Assembly: GCA_020433835.1 (NCBI GenBank)
Contig: JAGRBY010000314.1
Location: 2,774-8,348 of the forward strand
Direction of reading: 5' to 3'
Source of the DNA: Anaerolineae bacterium
GTDB taxonomy: Bacteria; Chloroflexota; Anaerolineae; 4572-78; J111
DNA length: 5,575 bases
A program made the position numbers and the translations under genes. This document shows, in pieces, positions 1 through 5,308 of the stretch (its first letter is position 1; every line of letters starts with the position of its first letter). The notes under the pieces were generated by a model that saw only the letters and a program-made list of their open reading frames with translations, was not told the origin of the DNA and ran no database searches.

Positions 1-840
1 TTTGTGCCGCTGCTGCTGCAAGCGCTGGCCTTCACCGTGCCGCTGGCCGCCGGCAAGTTCAACATCGGCGGCGAGGGCCAAATGCTGGTGGGGGCTATCG
101 GCGCGGCCATGGTCGGCATCCTCTTCGCCGATTTGCCGATGGTGGTGCTGCTGCCGCTGGTGCTGCTGACCAGCGTTCTGTTTGGGGCGCTGTGGGGCGC
201 AATCCCGGCCTGGCTGCTGTACCAGTTCAACATGAACGAGATTTTGACGACGGTGCTGCTCAACTTTGTGTCATTCAGCCTGGTCGATTACGTCGCCACT
301 GAAATCTATCGCGATCCGACGGCGGGCCACCCAACCACGGTACCCATTGGCGCGGGCGGCGAGCTACCACTGCTCATCAGCAGCCCCCCGCTCCACTCCG
401 GCCTCATTTTGGCGATTGTCGTCGCCGTGGCGGTTTATATCTATACCAACCGCTCATCCGCCGGTTACGAGCTGGTGGTGACTGGGGCTAATCCGCGGGC
501 GGCGGGGGTGTTCGGCATTCCGGTGAGGCGGGTGTTTATCGCCTCGCTGGTTATCGGCGGCATGCTGGCCGGGCTGTCGGGCGGCATCGAGGTGGCCGGC
601 AGCCATCACCGTTTGATCGAGGGCATGCAGTCTAATGTGCTGCTGCTGGGCATCATTGTCGGCCTCATTGCCAAAGGCAACAATATGGCCGTGCCGTTTG
701 TGGCCTTCTTCATTTCTATTCTGGAAGTTGGGGCCAGCGCTATGCAGCGCACCCTCCTCATCCCCGGCGAGATGGTGTTTATTGTCGAGGCGTTGATTTT
801 GTTGTTTGTGTTGCTGTCGGATGTGATTAGGAAGAGATAA
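1..840 (+). CDS. Nucleoside/BMP-family ABC transporter permease, 5'-truncated by window edge
   Basis: This is an inner-membrane permease of the BPD_transp_2 type, the class that pairs with BmpA/PnrA-like lipoproteins to import nucleosides (NupP/YufP-like). The reading frame is open from base 1, so the N-terminus lies outside the window; about 278 residues are visible and family members are usually about 350. Counting from the codon at base 4, residues 19-26 read FNIGGEGQ, a hallmark of this family. Residues 75-88 (FNMNEILTTVLLNF) and 161-172 (GANPRAAGVFGI) match its conserved cytoplasmic loops, followed by a Gly-rich helix and SHHRL near 200-204. Most of the rest is hydrophobic helices, ending in a basic VIRKR tail. 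A second permease of the same superfamily follows after 180 bases, so the two probably form a heterodimer. Family is clear; the substrate (nucleoside, purine or a related compound) is inferred from the family and from the nearby fdrA. Confidence 0.9.
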   Translation, partial: FVPLLLQALAFTVPLAAGKFNIGGEGQMLVGAIGAAMVGILFADLPMVVLLPLVLLTSVLFGALWGAIPAWLLYQFNMNEILTTVLLNFVSFSLVDYVATEIYRDPTAGHPTTVPIGAGGELPLLISSPPLHSGLILAIVVAVAVYIYTNRSSAGYELVVTGANPRAAGVFGIPVRRVFIASLVIGGMLAGLSGGIEVAGSHHRLIEGMQSNVLLLGIIVGLIAKGNNMAVPFVAFFISILEVGASAMQRTLLIPGEMVFIVEALILLFVLLSDVIRKR

Positions 841-890
841 GGAGATTGGAGATTAGAGACTGGAGATTAGATGACTGGAGATTGGAGATT
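841..890 (+). repeat. Heptamer repeat array 1 (RGAGAYT units), abuts stop codon
   Basis: The array begins at the base right after the TAA of the first permease. It reads in 7-base steps: GGAGATT, GGAGATT, AGAGACT, GGAGATT, then an 8-base unit AGATGACT, then GGAGATT twice. The last codons of the permease (around 825-840, GATTAGGAAGAGATAA) look like degenerate copies of the same units, so the array may extend into the gene end. The remaining non-repeat piece of this spacer is 891-942, where I see no gene. Confidence 0.85.
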
Positions 891-942
891 GGGAAATGGT
901 GTTGGCGATCTTAGAGCCTGGGTTTCTGATTTGAAAGCGGAA

Positions 943-980
943 GGAGATTAGAGGTTAGATGGCTAGAGGTTGGGAGATGG
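943..980 (+). repeat. Heptamer repeat array 2, degenerate
   Basis: A second, more diverged array in the same spacer: GGAGATT, AGAGGTT, the octamer AGATGGCT, AGAGGTT, then GGGAGATGG. It keeps the same 7/8-base spacing and orientation as array 1, with G replacing A at several positions. Bases 943-952 are also a perfect reverse complement of 1005-1014 in the adjacent inverted array. Confidence 0.7.
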
Positions 981-986
981 TATTTC

Positions 987-1015
987 GTCTCCAGTCTCCA
1001 GTTATCTAATCTCCA
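987..1015 (-). repeat. Inverted heptamer array, pairs with array 1
   Basis: Read on the minus strand this is TGGAGATT, AGATAAC, TGGAGAC, TGGAGAC, the same repeat family in opposite orientation. Against bases 861-889 of array 1 it is complementary at 26 of 29 positions, and the three differences would all be G-U pairs in RNA. A transcript could therefore form an uninterrupted 29-bp stem with a 97-base loop (890-986), ending 5 bases before the start codon of the next gene. A shorter alternative stem uses 943-952. Confidence 0.8.
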
Positions 1016-1020
1016 CCACT

Positions 1021-1959
1021 ATGGACCAAGCACAACTAATCAACTTTGCGAAACTGGTGATACTGGCGCTGGTGCCGTATGTGCTGGCTAGCCAGGGGAC
1101 GATGCTGGGTGGGCGGACGGGGATTTTCAACGTGGCCCAGGAAGGGATTATGCTGGTCGGGGCGTCGGTCGGCTTTTTGGCGGCGTATCTGTCGGGCAGC
1201 CTGTTGGTGGGCGTGCTGGCGGCGGCGCTGGTTGGCGGGGTCTTTGGGCTGGCGCTGGCCTACTTTACCACCACGCTGCGGATGGACCAATTTGTCATTG
1301 GCTTGGCGCTGTTCTTCATCGGCCTGGCACTGTCGACGCTGCTCTTTAAGTTTGTCATCGGCGTAACCCTTCGCCCGCCGCTAGTGCCAACGCTGCCGAA
1401 CATCGCCATCCCCGGCCTGGCCCAGATCCCGTTTGTGGGCGAGGTCTTGTTCACCCAGAACTTACTGGTCTACTTTACCTTTCTTGTGTCGGCCTTTCTT
1501 TATTATCTGCTGTACCAGACCAGTTTCGGCCTGGAGCTGCGGGCCGTGGGCGAAAACCCCAAGGCCGCCGATAGTTTGGGCATCAACGTGACGCTTATGC
1601 GCTACGGCGCGGCCATTGCCGGGGGCATGCTGATGGGCATCGCCGGGGCCTACCTGCCGATGGTCTACACCGGCACCTTCACCGAGGGCATTGTCCGCGG
1701 GCGGGGCTGGCTGGCCATCGCCCTGACGTTCTTTGGCGGCTGGCGGCCCCATTTGATTTTCCTGGGGGCGCTCTTCTTCGCCGGGGTCGAGGTGCTGTCG
1801 CTGCGGGTGCAGGTTATCGGCAGCGCCGTGCCGTACCAGATTTTGCTGATGCTGCCCTACATCGCCACCATTTTGGTAATGATGCCGGCCTTCAAGGGCG
1901 TTCGCGCTCCGGCTTTCTTGGGGCAGAACTACGACAGAGAGAAGCGGACGCAGGTGTAG
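1021..1959 (+). CDS. Second nucleoside/BMP-family ABC transporter permease
   Basis: A 312-residue inner-membrane permease, partner of the permease upstream (NupQ/YufQ-like, BPD_transp_2 fold). TGIFNVAQEGIMLVGA at residues 33-48 is the counterpart of the FNIGGEGQ motif, GENPKAADSLGI lies at 177-188, and GRGWLAIALTFFGGW at 227-241 is typical of the second permease of these systems. Hydrophobic helices span most of residues 8-290; the short hydrophilic tail ends in YDREKRTQV. I chose ATG 1021 because homology to the family begins there; an in-frame TTG at 970 would add 17 residues encoded by the repeat array and not permease-like. No Shine-Dalgarno is visible before 1021: the upstream bases are the inverted repeat array followed by CCACT. 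The gene probably shares a transcript with the upstream permease, although the stem in the spacer could reduce read-through or protect the upstream mRNA. Length is normal for the family. The substrate is inferred. Confidence 0.92.
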   Translation: MDQAQLINFAKLVILALVPYVLASQGTMLGGRTGIFNVAQEGIMLVGASVGFLAAYLSGSLLVGVLAAALVGGVFGLALAYFTTTLRMDQFVIGLALFFIGLALSTLLFKFVIGVTLRPPLVPTLPNIAIPGLAQIPFVGEVLFTQNLLVYFTFLVSAFLYYLLYQTSFGLELRAVGENPKAADSLGINVTLMRYGAAIAGGMLMGIAGAYLPMVYTGTFTEGIVRGRGWLAIALTFFGGWRPHLIFLGALFFAGVEVLSLRVQVIGSAVPYQILLMLPYIATILVMMPAFKGVRAPAFLGQNYDREKRTQV

Positions 1960-1961
1960 GG

Positions 1962-1997
1962 GGAGATTAGGAGATTGGAGACTGGAGATTGGAGATT
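1962..1997 (+). repeat. Heptamer repeat array 3, two bases after stop codon
   Basis: The array starts two bases after the TAG of the second permease: GGAGATT, one extra A, GGAGATT, GGAGACT, GGAGATT, GGAGATT. It is the cleanest copy of the family, has the same orientation as arrays 1, 2 and 4, and ends about 10 bases before the -35 of the TIR gene promoter. Confidence 0.85.
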
Positions 1998-2007
1998 TCA
2001 AAACGCT

Positions 2008-2036
2008 TTGACTCTGCTTGGAAAGCATGTTACTAT
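2008..2036 (+). promoter_or_regulatory. Sigma-70-like promoter with extended -10 for the TIR gene
   Basis: TTGACT at 2008-2013 is five of six against the -35 consensus. TACTAT at 2031-2036 (four of six) follows after exactly 17 bases and is preceded by TG at 2028-2029, giving an extended -10. Transcription would start near 2043 and leave a leader of about 55 bases. A short inverted repeat, GCTTT at 2005-2009 and AAAGC at 2022-2026, overlaps the -35 and spacer and could be an operator, but it is too short to be sure. The promoter suggests that the TIR gene is transcribed independently of the permeases. Confidence 0.6.
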
Positions 2037-2087
2037 TGCGCTTCTACTGTCAGTGTCCTTGTTCTGCTAATGTCAGGCAGTTTAAGC

Positions 2088-2093
2088 GGAGGG
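2088..2093 (+). promoter_or_regulatory. Strong ribosome binding site of the TIR gene
   Basis: GGAGGG lies 4 bases before ATG 2098, a near-perfect Shine-Dalgarno at short but normal spacing. It fixes the start of the TIR gene and contrasts with the second permease, which has no visible site. Confidence 0.75.
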
Positions 2094-2097
2094 TGCT

Positions 2098-3270
2098 ATG
2101 AGCAATGACGTTTTCATCTCTTACTCTCGCCGGAATAAAGCCTTTGTCCAAAAATTAAACCAGGCTTTGGCCGATAAAGAGCGCCAGGTGTGGGTCGATT
2201 GGGATGACATCCCGCTTACGTCCGATTGGTGGGCCGAAATCCAAGAAGGCATTGAAGGGGCTGACTCGTTCGTCTTCATTATAAGCCCCGACTCAATCGC
2301 CTCGAAAGTGTGCGGCCAGGAACTTGACCACGCCATCGCTTGCAACAAACGCATTATTCCGGTGGTCTATCGCGATTGCGACAACGTCCACGCATCGCTG
2401 GGGCATATCAACTGGCTCTTTTTTCGCGACACCGATGATTTCGACACAGCCCTTACAGGTCTACTGACGGCTATCGACACCGATTTGGATTGGGTCAAGG
2501 CCCATACCCGGTTGACGGTGCGGGCCATAGAGTGGGACAAGAAAGAGCGCAACGCCAGCTATCTCCTACGCGGCGATGACCTGACCGACGCCGAAAAAAT
2601 GCTGAGCGAGGTCGATAAGAAGCCGCGTCTAACGCCGTCGCAGTCGCAATATATCTTAGCCAGCCGAGGAGCACAAGAAGCCGAGCGGCGACAAGAGTTG
2701 GAAGCGGCCCGGCAGTTGGCCCACGAGACGCAAGCTCGCCTGGAGGCCGAAGAACGGCGTTCGCAAGAGCAGGCCGAAGCCGCCGCCAAATTGCGACAGC
2801 GGGCGCGGATCATCATCGGAGCGCTGGCTGCCTTTATTGTTGTGGGCCTGGCGGCCCTCTTTTTGATGATACGAACCGGTGATTTGGTTGTTCGACAGGA
2901 CTCGTTGATACAGAGTGTAATCGACTCGGACGATCCGATAACTACCGAGCAATTTTGCTGGTTCGGTGCCCTCAACGGGGTTCCCGACGACGTATTACCG
3001 GCTTGCGACAAGGCCGTCGAACTGGAGCCGACAGAAAGTAGCGCTTACGAAAGTCGCGGCCTGGCCCTGGCGCTGCTGGGGGATTATGAACAGGCTATTG
3101 AGGATTTTCATCGGGCTATCGAAGCCGAACAGGCTATGGACAACGACGAGGATTTGATAGCCCAGTGGGACTATTATATTGAAGCCCTTCAAGCCGGCCA
3201 AGACCCGTTTGATGACGAGCTCCTAGCTGAGCTTCGCCGGGATAACATTTATGATTTCCAGGAAGAGTAA
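2098..3270 (+). CDS. TIR-domain protein with coiled coil, transmembrane helix and C-terminal TPR
   Basis: A 390-residue protein. Residues 2-130 are a bacterial TIR domain: DVFISYSRRNKAFV at 4-17 (box 1), VWVDWDDIPLTSDWWAEI at 31-48, FVFIISPDSIASKVCGQEL at 58-76, and KRIIPVV at 84-90. Glu75 in CGQEL aligns with the catalytic glutamate of NAD-cleaving TIR domains such as SARM1, so NADase activity is possible but not shown. Residues 135-190 (HTRLTVRAIEWDKKERNASYLLRG..., then LTPSQSQYILASR) match the linker usual after TIR in TIR-WD40 proteins. Residues 191-235 are charged and Glu/Ala/Arg/Gln-rich, probably coiled coil. One membrane helix follows at 237-257. The preceding KLRQRAR suggests a cytoplasmic TIR domain and an outward C-terminus. 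Residues 287-345 (CWFG..., then AYESRGLALALLGDYEQAIEDFHRAI) form a TPR module. The WD40 propeller often found between helix and TPR in relatives is absent. No partner effector or sensor gene is adjacent. A role in defence or NAD-based signalling is inference from the domain. Confidence 0.88.
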   Translation: MSNDVFISYSRRNKAFVQKLNQALADKERQVWVDWDDIPLTSDWWAEIQEGIEGADSFVFIISPDSIASKVCGQELDHAIACNKRIIPVVYRDCDNVHASLGHINWLFFRDTDDFDTALTGLLTAIDTDLDWVKAHTRLTVRAIEWDKKERNASYLLRGDDLTDAEKMLSEVDKKPRLTPSQSQYILASRGAQEAERRQELEAARQLAHETQARLEAEERRSQEQAEAAAKLRQRARIIIGALAAFIVVGLAALFLMIRTGDLVVRQDSLIQSVIDSDDPITTEQFCWFGALNGVPDDVLPACDKAVELEPTESSAYESRGLALALLGDYEQAIEDFHRAIEAEQAMDNDEDLIAQWDYYIEALQAGQDPFDDELLAELRRDNIYDFQEE

Positions 3271-3303
3271 CGGCATCCGTACATGGTAATTGAGTTTTAG
3301 AAA

Positions 3304-3442
3304 CCAGGGTTTTGATCTCTAATGGATACTCTGTTGGGGCAAAAGACGCTTCTTTATTAACGCTAAAAACCCTGGGGTCTTATCGCTTTACCATTTACTC
3401 TTGTCACAACCCGTTAGGACAGACACTTCACGTTTGCCCCAA
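3304..3442 (+). promoter_or_regulatory. Interleaved inverted repeats in the fdrA leader (possible pseudoknot)
   Basis: The 204-base spacer 3271-3474 has no convincing gene. It holds two perfect 10-bp inverted repeats. CCAGGGTTTT at 3304-3313 matches AAAACCCTGG at 3366-3375; TTGGGGCAAA at 3334-3343 matches TTTGCCCCAA at 3433-3442. The order is A-B-A'-B', so both stems together make a pseudoknot and each alone makes a long-loop hairpin. This could be a structured leader of fdrA or protein-binding sites. I recognise no known riboswitch class in it, and no clear promoter. Confidence 0.4.
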
Positions 3443-3458
3443 AACTACTTTAAACATC

Positions 3459-3472
3459 AAGGATACTTATCC
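3459..3472 (+). promoter_or_regulatory. fdrA ribosome binding site within a small hairpin
   Basis: AAGGA at 3459-3463 lies 11 bases before ATG 3475, a moderate Shine-Dalgarno at slightly long spacing. GGATA (3461-3465) can pair with TATCC (3468-3472) around a 2-base gap, which would cover part of the site; the loop is very tight, so the hairpin may not form as drawn. It supports 3475 as the start codon. Confidence 0.45.
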
Positions 3473-3474
3473 GT

Positions 3475-5202
3475 ATGTCAGCCACAAAAACCGAAGTCCG
3501 ACGCGGGACGTATTACGATTCCGTCGTCCTCATGCAGTTACAACTAGCGCTTTCACAATTGCCCGGTGTCCGCAACGCCGGGGTGATGATGGGCACCGAG
3601 GCCAATAAGGAGCTGCTCGACCAGAGCAACCTGCTTACAGCCGAGGCCAAAGCGGCGCTGCTCGATGACTTAATCATCGCCATCGAAGGCGATGACGAAG
3701 CCACCGCCGGGTCTGCGCTGGCGCAGGTCGATAGCCTGCTAACGCGCCGCCGCAGTGCCGCCGCCGATCAGGATTACCTGCCCCAGAGCCTTGATGCCGC
3801 TACCAAAGCGCTGCCCGAAGCCAACTGGGTGCTGATTTCTGTGCCGGGTCGCTACGCCGCCGGGGTCGCCCGCGATAGCCTGGCCCAGGGCAAACATGTC
3901 TTCCTCTACAGCGACAACGTCTCGCTGGAGGATGAAATTTCGCTCAAACAGAGCGCCGCCGCAAAAGGGCTGCTGGTGATGGGTCCCGACTGCGGCACCG
4001 CCATTATCAACGGCGTCGGCCTGGGTTTTGCCAACGGCGTGCGCCGGGGGCCGATTGGCGTCGTTGGCGCATCGGGCACGGGCTTGCAGCAGGTGACGGC
4101 CCGCATCCATCAATTGGGCGGCGGCATCACCCACGCCATCGGCACCGGCGGGCGCGATCTGTCGGAGCCGGTCGGGGCCATCACCGCCCGCCAGGCGCTC
4201 GACCTGCTGGCCGGTGATGAGGCGACGCAGGTTATCGTCCTCATCTCCAAACCACCCGCCGCCGCCGTGGCCGATGATCTGCTGCGCGTAGCACGGGCCA
4301 CCAACAAGCCGGTCGTCGTTAACTTCATCGGCTACCAGCCACCCGCCCATCTCCAGCAGGATGAACAGCTCCATTTTGTCTCCACGCTCGACGGTACAGC
4401 CGAATTGGCGGTGAAACTTGCCGAGTCTCCTCTGGTCGAGCGCCCCGTTACCCAACCGGCCAGTCTACCCTTCGCCCCTGAGCAGCGCTACCTACGCGGC
4501 CTCTTCTCCGGCGGCACCCTAGCCTACGAGGCGCTGCTGCTGCTGCAAGATTACTTGCCACAGGTATTCTCTAACGCGCCGCTCAACAAAAAGGCCAAGC
4601 TAGCCAACTCGCTAACCAGCCAGGCCCACACCATTGTCGACTTGGGTGAAGATGAGTTCACCGTGGGCCGCCTGCACCCGATGATGGATAACACCCTGCG
4701 TCTCCAGCGGCTGGCCCAAGAAGCCGCCGACCCGGAGGTCGCCGTGCTGCTGCTCGACGTGGTTTTGGGCTACGGCGCACATCCCGATCCGGCTGGGGAA
4801 ATCGCGCCGGTGGTGAAAAAGGCTAAGGCTAAGGCTGAGGCTGAGGGTCGATTTTTGGAAGTTGTCGCGATGGTCGCCGGTACGGATGAAGATCCGCAAG
4901 ATATGGCCGCTCAGATCGAGCAGTTGGAGCAAGCCGGAGCAAGAGTCGAAACCAACAATGAAATCGCCACCCGTTATGTGGGTGAACTGCTACGCCCGCT
5001 CAACACCGCCAGCGGTCTCCCGCCCGTCGACGGGGCGGCACTGCATCAACCGCTAGCCGGCATCAACGTCGGCGTCGAGACGTTCACCGCGAGTCTCAAA
5101 GCCCAAGAAGCGCCGGTCGTTCACGTCAACTGGAAGCCACCGGCGGGAGGAAATCAAAAGTTGATGGGGATTTTGGAACGGATGAAAAGGAAAGGGAATT
5201 AG
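3475..5202 (+). CDS. fdrA: FdrA/AllF-like protein (succinyl-CoA-synthetase-alpha-like)
   Basis: A 575-residue cytoplasmic protein, close to the family's usual length of about 510-560. The N-terminus (RRGTYYDSVVLMQLQ, residues 9-23, then GVMMGTEANKELLD at 36-49) matches FdrA. Residues 115-195 form a Rossmann-like CoA-binding-type domain with GPDCGTAIINGVGLGFAN at 170-187. Residues 193-320 are a ligase-CoA-like domain with GVVGASGTGLQQV (195-207) and GTGGRDLSEPVGA (223-235). A second such module starts at RGLFSGGTLAYEA (341-353), and the protein ends in VNWKPPAGGNQKLMGIL, the characteristic FdrA tail. In E. coli, FdrA (AllF) works with YlbE and YlbF (AllG, AllH) as oxamate carbamoyltransferase in allantoin catabolism. 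Here no ylbE-like (DUF1116), ylbF-like (DUF2877) or carbamate kinase gene follows within the window. With the nucleoside-type permeases it fits purine or ureide use. An Ala/Lys/Glu-rich linker at 448-457 comes from a 6-base repeat. The stop codon overlaps a repeat array. Confidence 0.9.
   Translation: MSATKTEVRRGTYYDSVVLMQLQLALSQLPGVRNAGVMMGTEANKELLDQSNLLTAEAKAALLDDLIIAIEGDDEATAGSALAQVDSLLTRRRSAAADQDYLPQSLDAATKALPEANWVLISVPGRYAAGVARDSLAQGKHVFLYSDNVSLEDEISLKQSAAAKGLLVMGPDCGTAIINGVGLGFANGVRRGPIGVVGASGTGLQQVTARIHQLGGGITHAIGTGGRDLSEPVGAITARQALDLLAGDEATQVIVLISKPPAAAVADDLLRVARATNKPVVVNFIGYQPPAHLQQDEQLHFVSTLDGTAELAVKLAESPLVERPVTQPASLPFAPEQRYLRGLFSGGTLAYEALLLLQDYLPQVFSNAPLNKKAKLANSLTSQAHTIVDLGEDEFTVGRLHPMMDNTLRLQRLAQEAADPEVAVLLLDVVLGYGAHPDPAGEIAPVVKKAKAKAEAEGRFLEVVAMVAGTDEDPQDMAAQIEQLEQAGARVETNNEIATRYVGELLRPLNTASGLPPVDGAALHQPLAGINVGVETFTASLKAQEAPVVHVNWKPPAGGNQKLMGILERMKRKGN
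4819..4846 (+). repeat. 6-base tandem repeat inside fdrA
   Basis: AAGGCT occurs three times in a row (4819-4836), followed by GAGGCT and GAGG. Because the unit is 6 bases the frame is kept; it encodes a KAKAKAEAE-type linker around residues 448-457, in the C-terminal module between GEIAPVVKKA and FLEVVAMVAG. Copy number could change by slippage without breaking the gene. Confidence 0.8.
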
Positions 5203-5258
5203 AGATTAGATAACTGGAGATTAGATAACTAGAGATTGGAGACTAGAGATTGGAGAAG
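5201..5258 (+). repeat. Heptamer repeat array 4, overlaps the fdrA stop codon
   Basis: The first unit, AGAGATT, starts at the A of the fdrA TAG. The array then reads AGATAACT, GGAGATT, AGATAACT, AGAGATT, GGAGACT, AGAGATT, GGAGAAG. The first 30 bases are two copies of a 15-base unit differing at one position (5201-5215 and 5216-5230). Bases 5215-5230 match the minus-strand copy at 1000-1015 exactly over 16 bases. Stop codons occur in all three forward frames. The GGGAATT just before (5194-5200) resembles another unit, so the last fdrA codons may be repeat-derived. Confidence 0.85.
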
Positions 5259-5295
5259 TGGAGGAGTGACAGGCTAGTGCAGAATTGATGTTTTG

Positions 5296-5302
5296 AAAGG
5301 GG
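5296..5302 (+). promoter_or_regulatory. Ribosome binding site of the four-helix-bundle gene
   Basis: AAAGGGG lies 6 bases before GTG 5309. The frame is closed by TGA at 5294-5296 and there is no upstream ATG in frame, so this site decides the GTG start. Confidence 0.65.
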
Positions 5303-5308
5303 TGCATT

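Noticed and set aside
841..1015. CRISPR array
   Set aside because: The repeats are 7-8 bases long, contiguous or degenerate, with no spacers of constant length and no cas genes.
970..1020. N-terminal extension of the second permease from TTG 970
   Set aside because: The added residues are encoded by the repeat arrays, are not permease-like, and have no well-placed ribosome binding site; ATG 1021 fits the family start.
1462..2028. Minus-strand open frame of 188 codons
   Set aside because: It is mostly antisense to the second permease, begins in the promoter region of the TIR gene, and passes through a repeat array; its translation is low-complexity His/Gln/Pro-rich with no family likeness.
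2098..3270. Multi-gene TIR defence system such as Thoeris
   Set aside because: No ThsA-like effector, SLOG, STING, Argonaute or other partner gene lies next to it in the window; the neighbours are a permease and fdrA.
3304..3375. Intrinsic terminator after the TIR gene
   Set aside because: The CCAGGGTTTT/AAAACCCTGG stem has a 52-base loop and is not followed by a T-run, so it does not fit a rho-independent terminator.
3312..3608. Plus-strand open frame of 98 codons across the fdrA leader
   Set aside because: It overlaps the first 134 bases of fdrA in another frame, has no good ribosome binding site, and resembles no protein I know.
3739..4455. Long minus-strand open frame of 238 codons
   Set aside because: It lies entirely antisense to fdrA, whose family match is strong along its whole length; the open frame is a by-product of GC-rich codon use and shows no recognisable domain.
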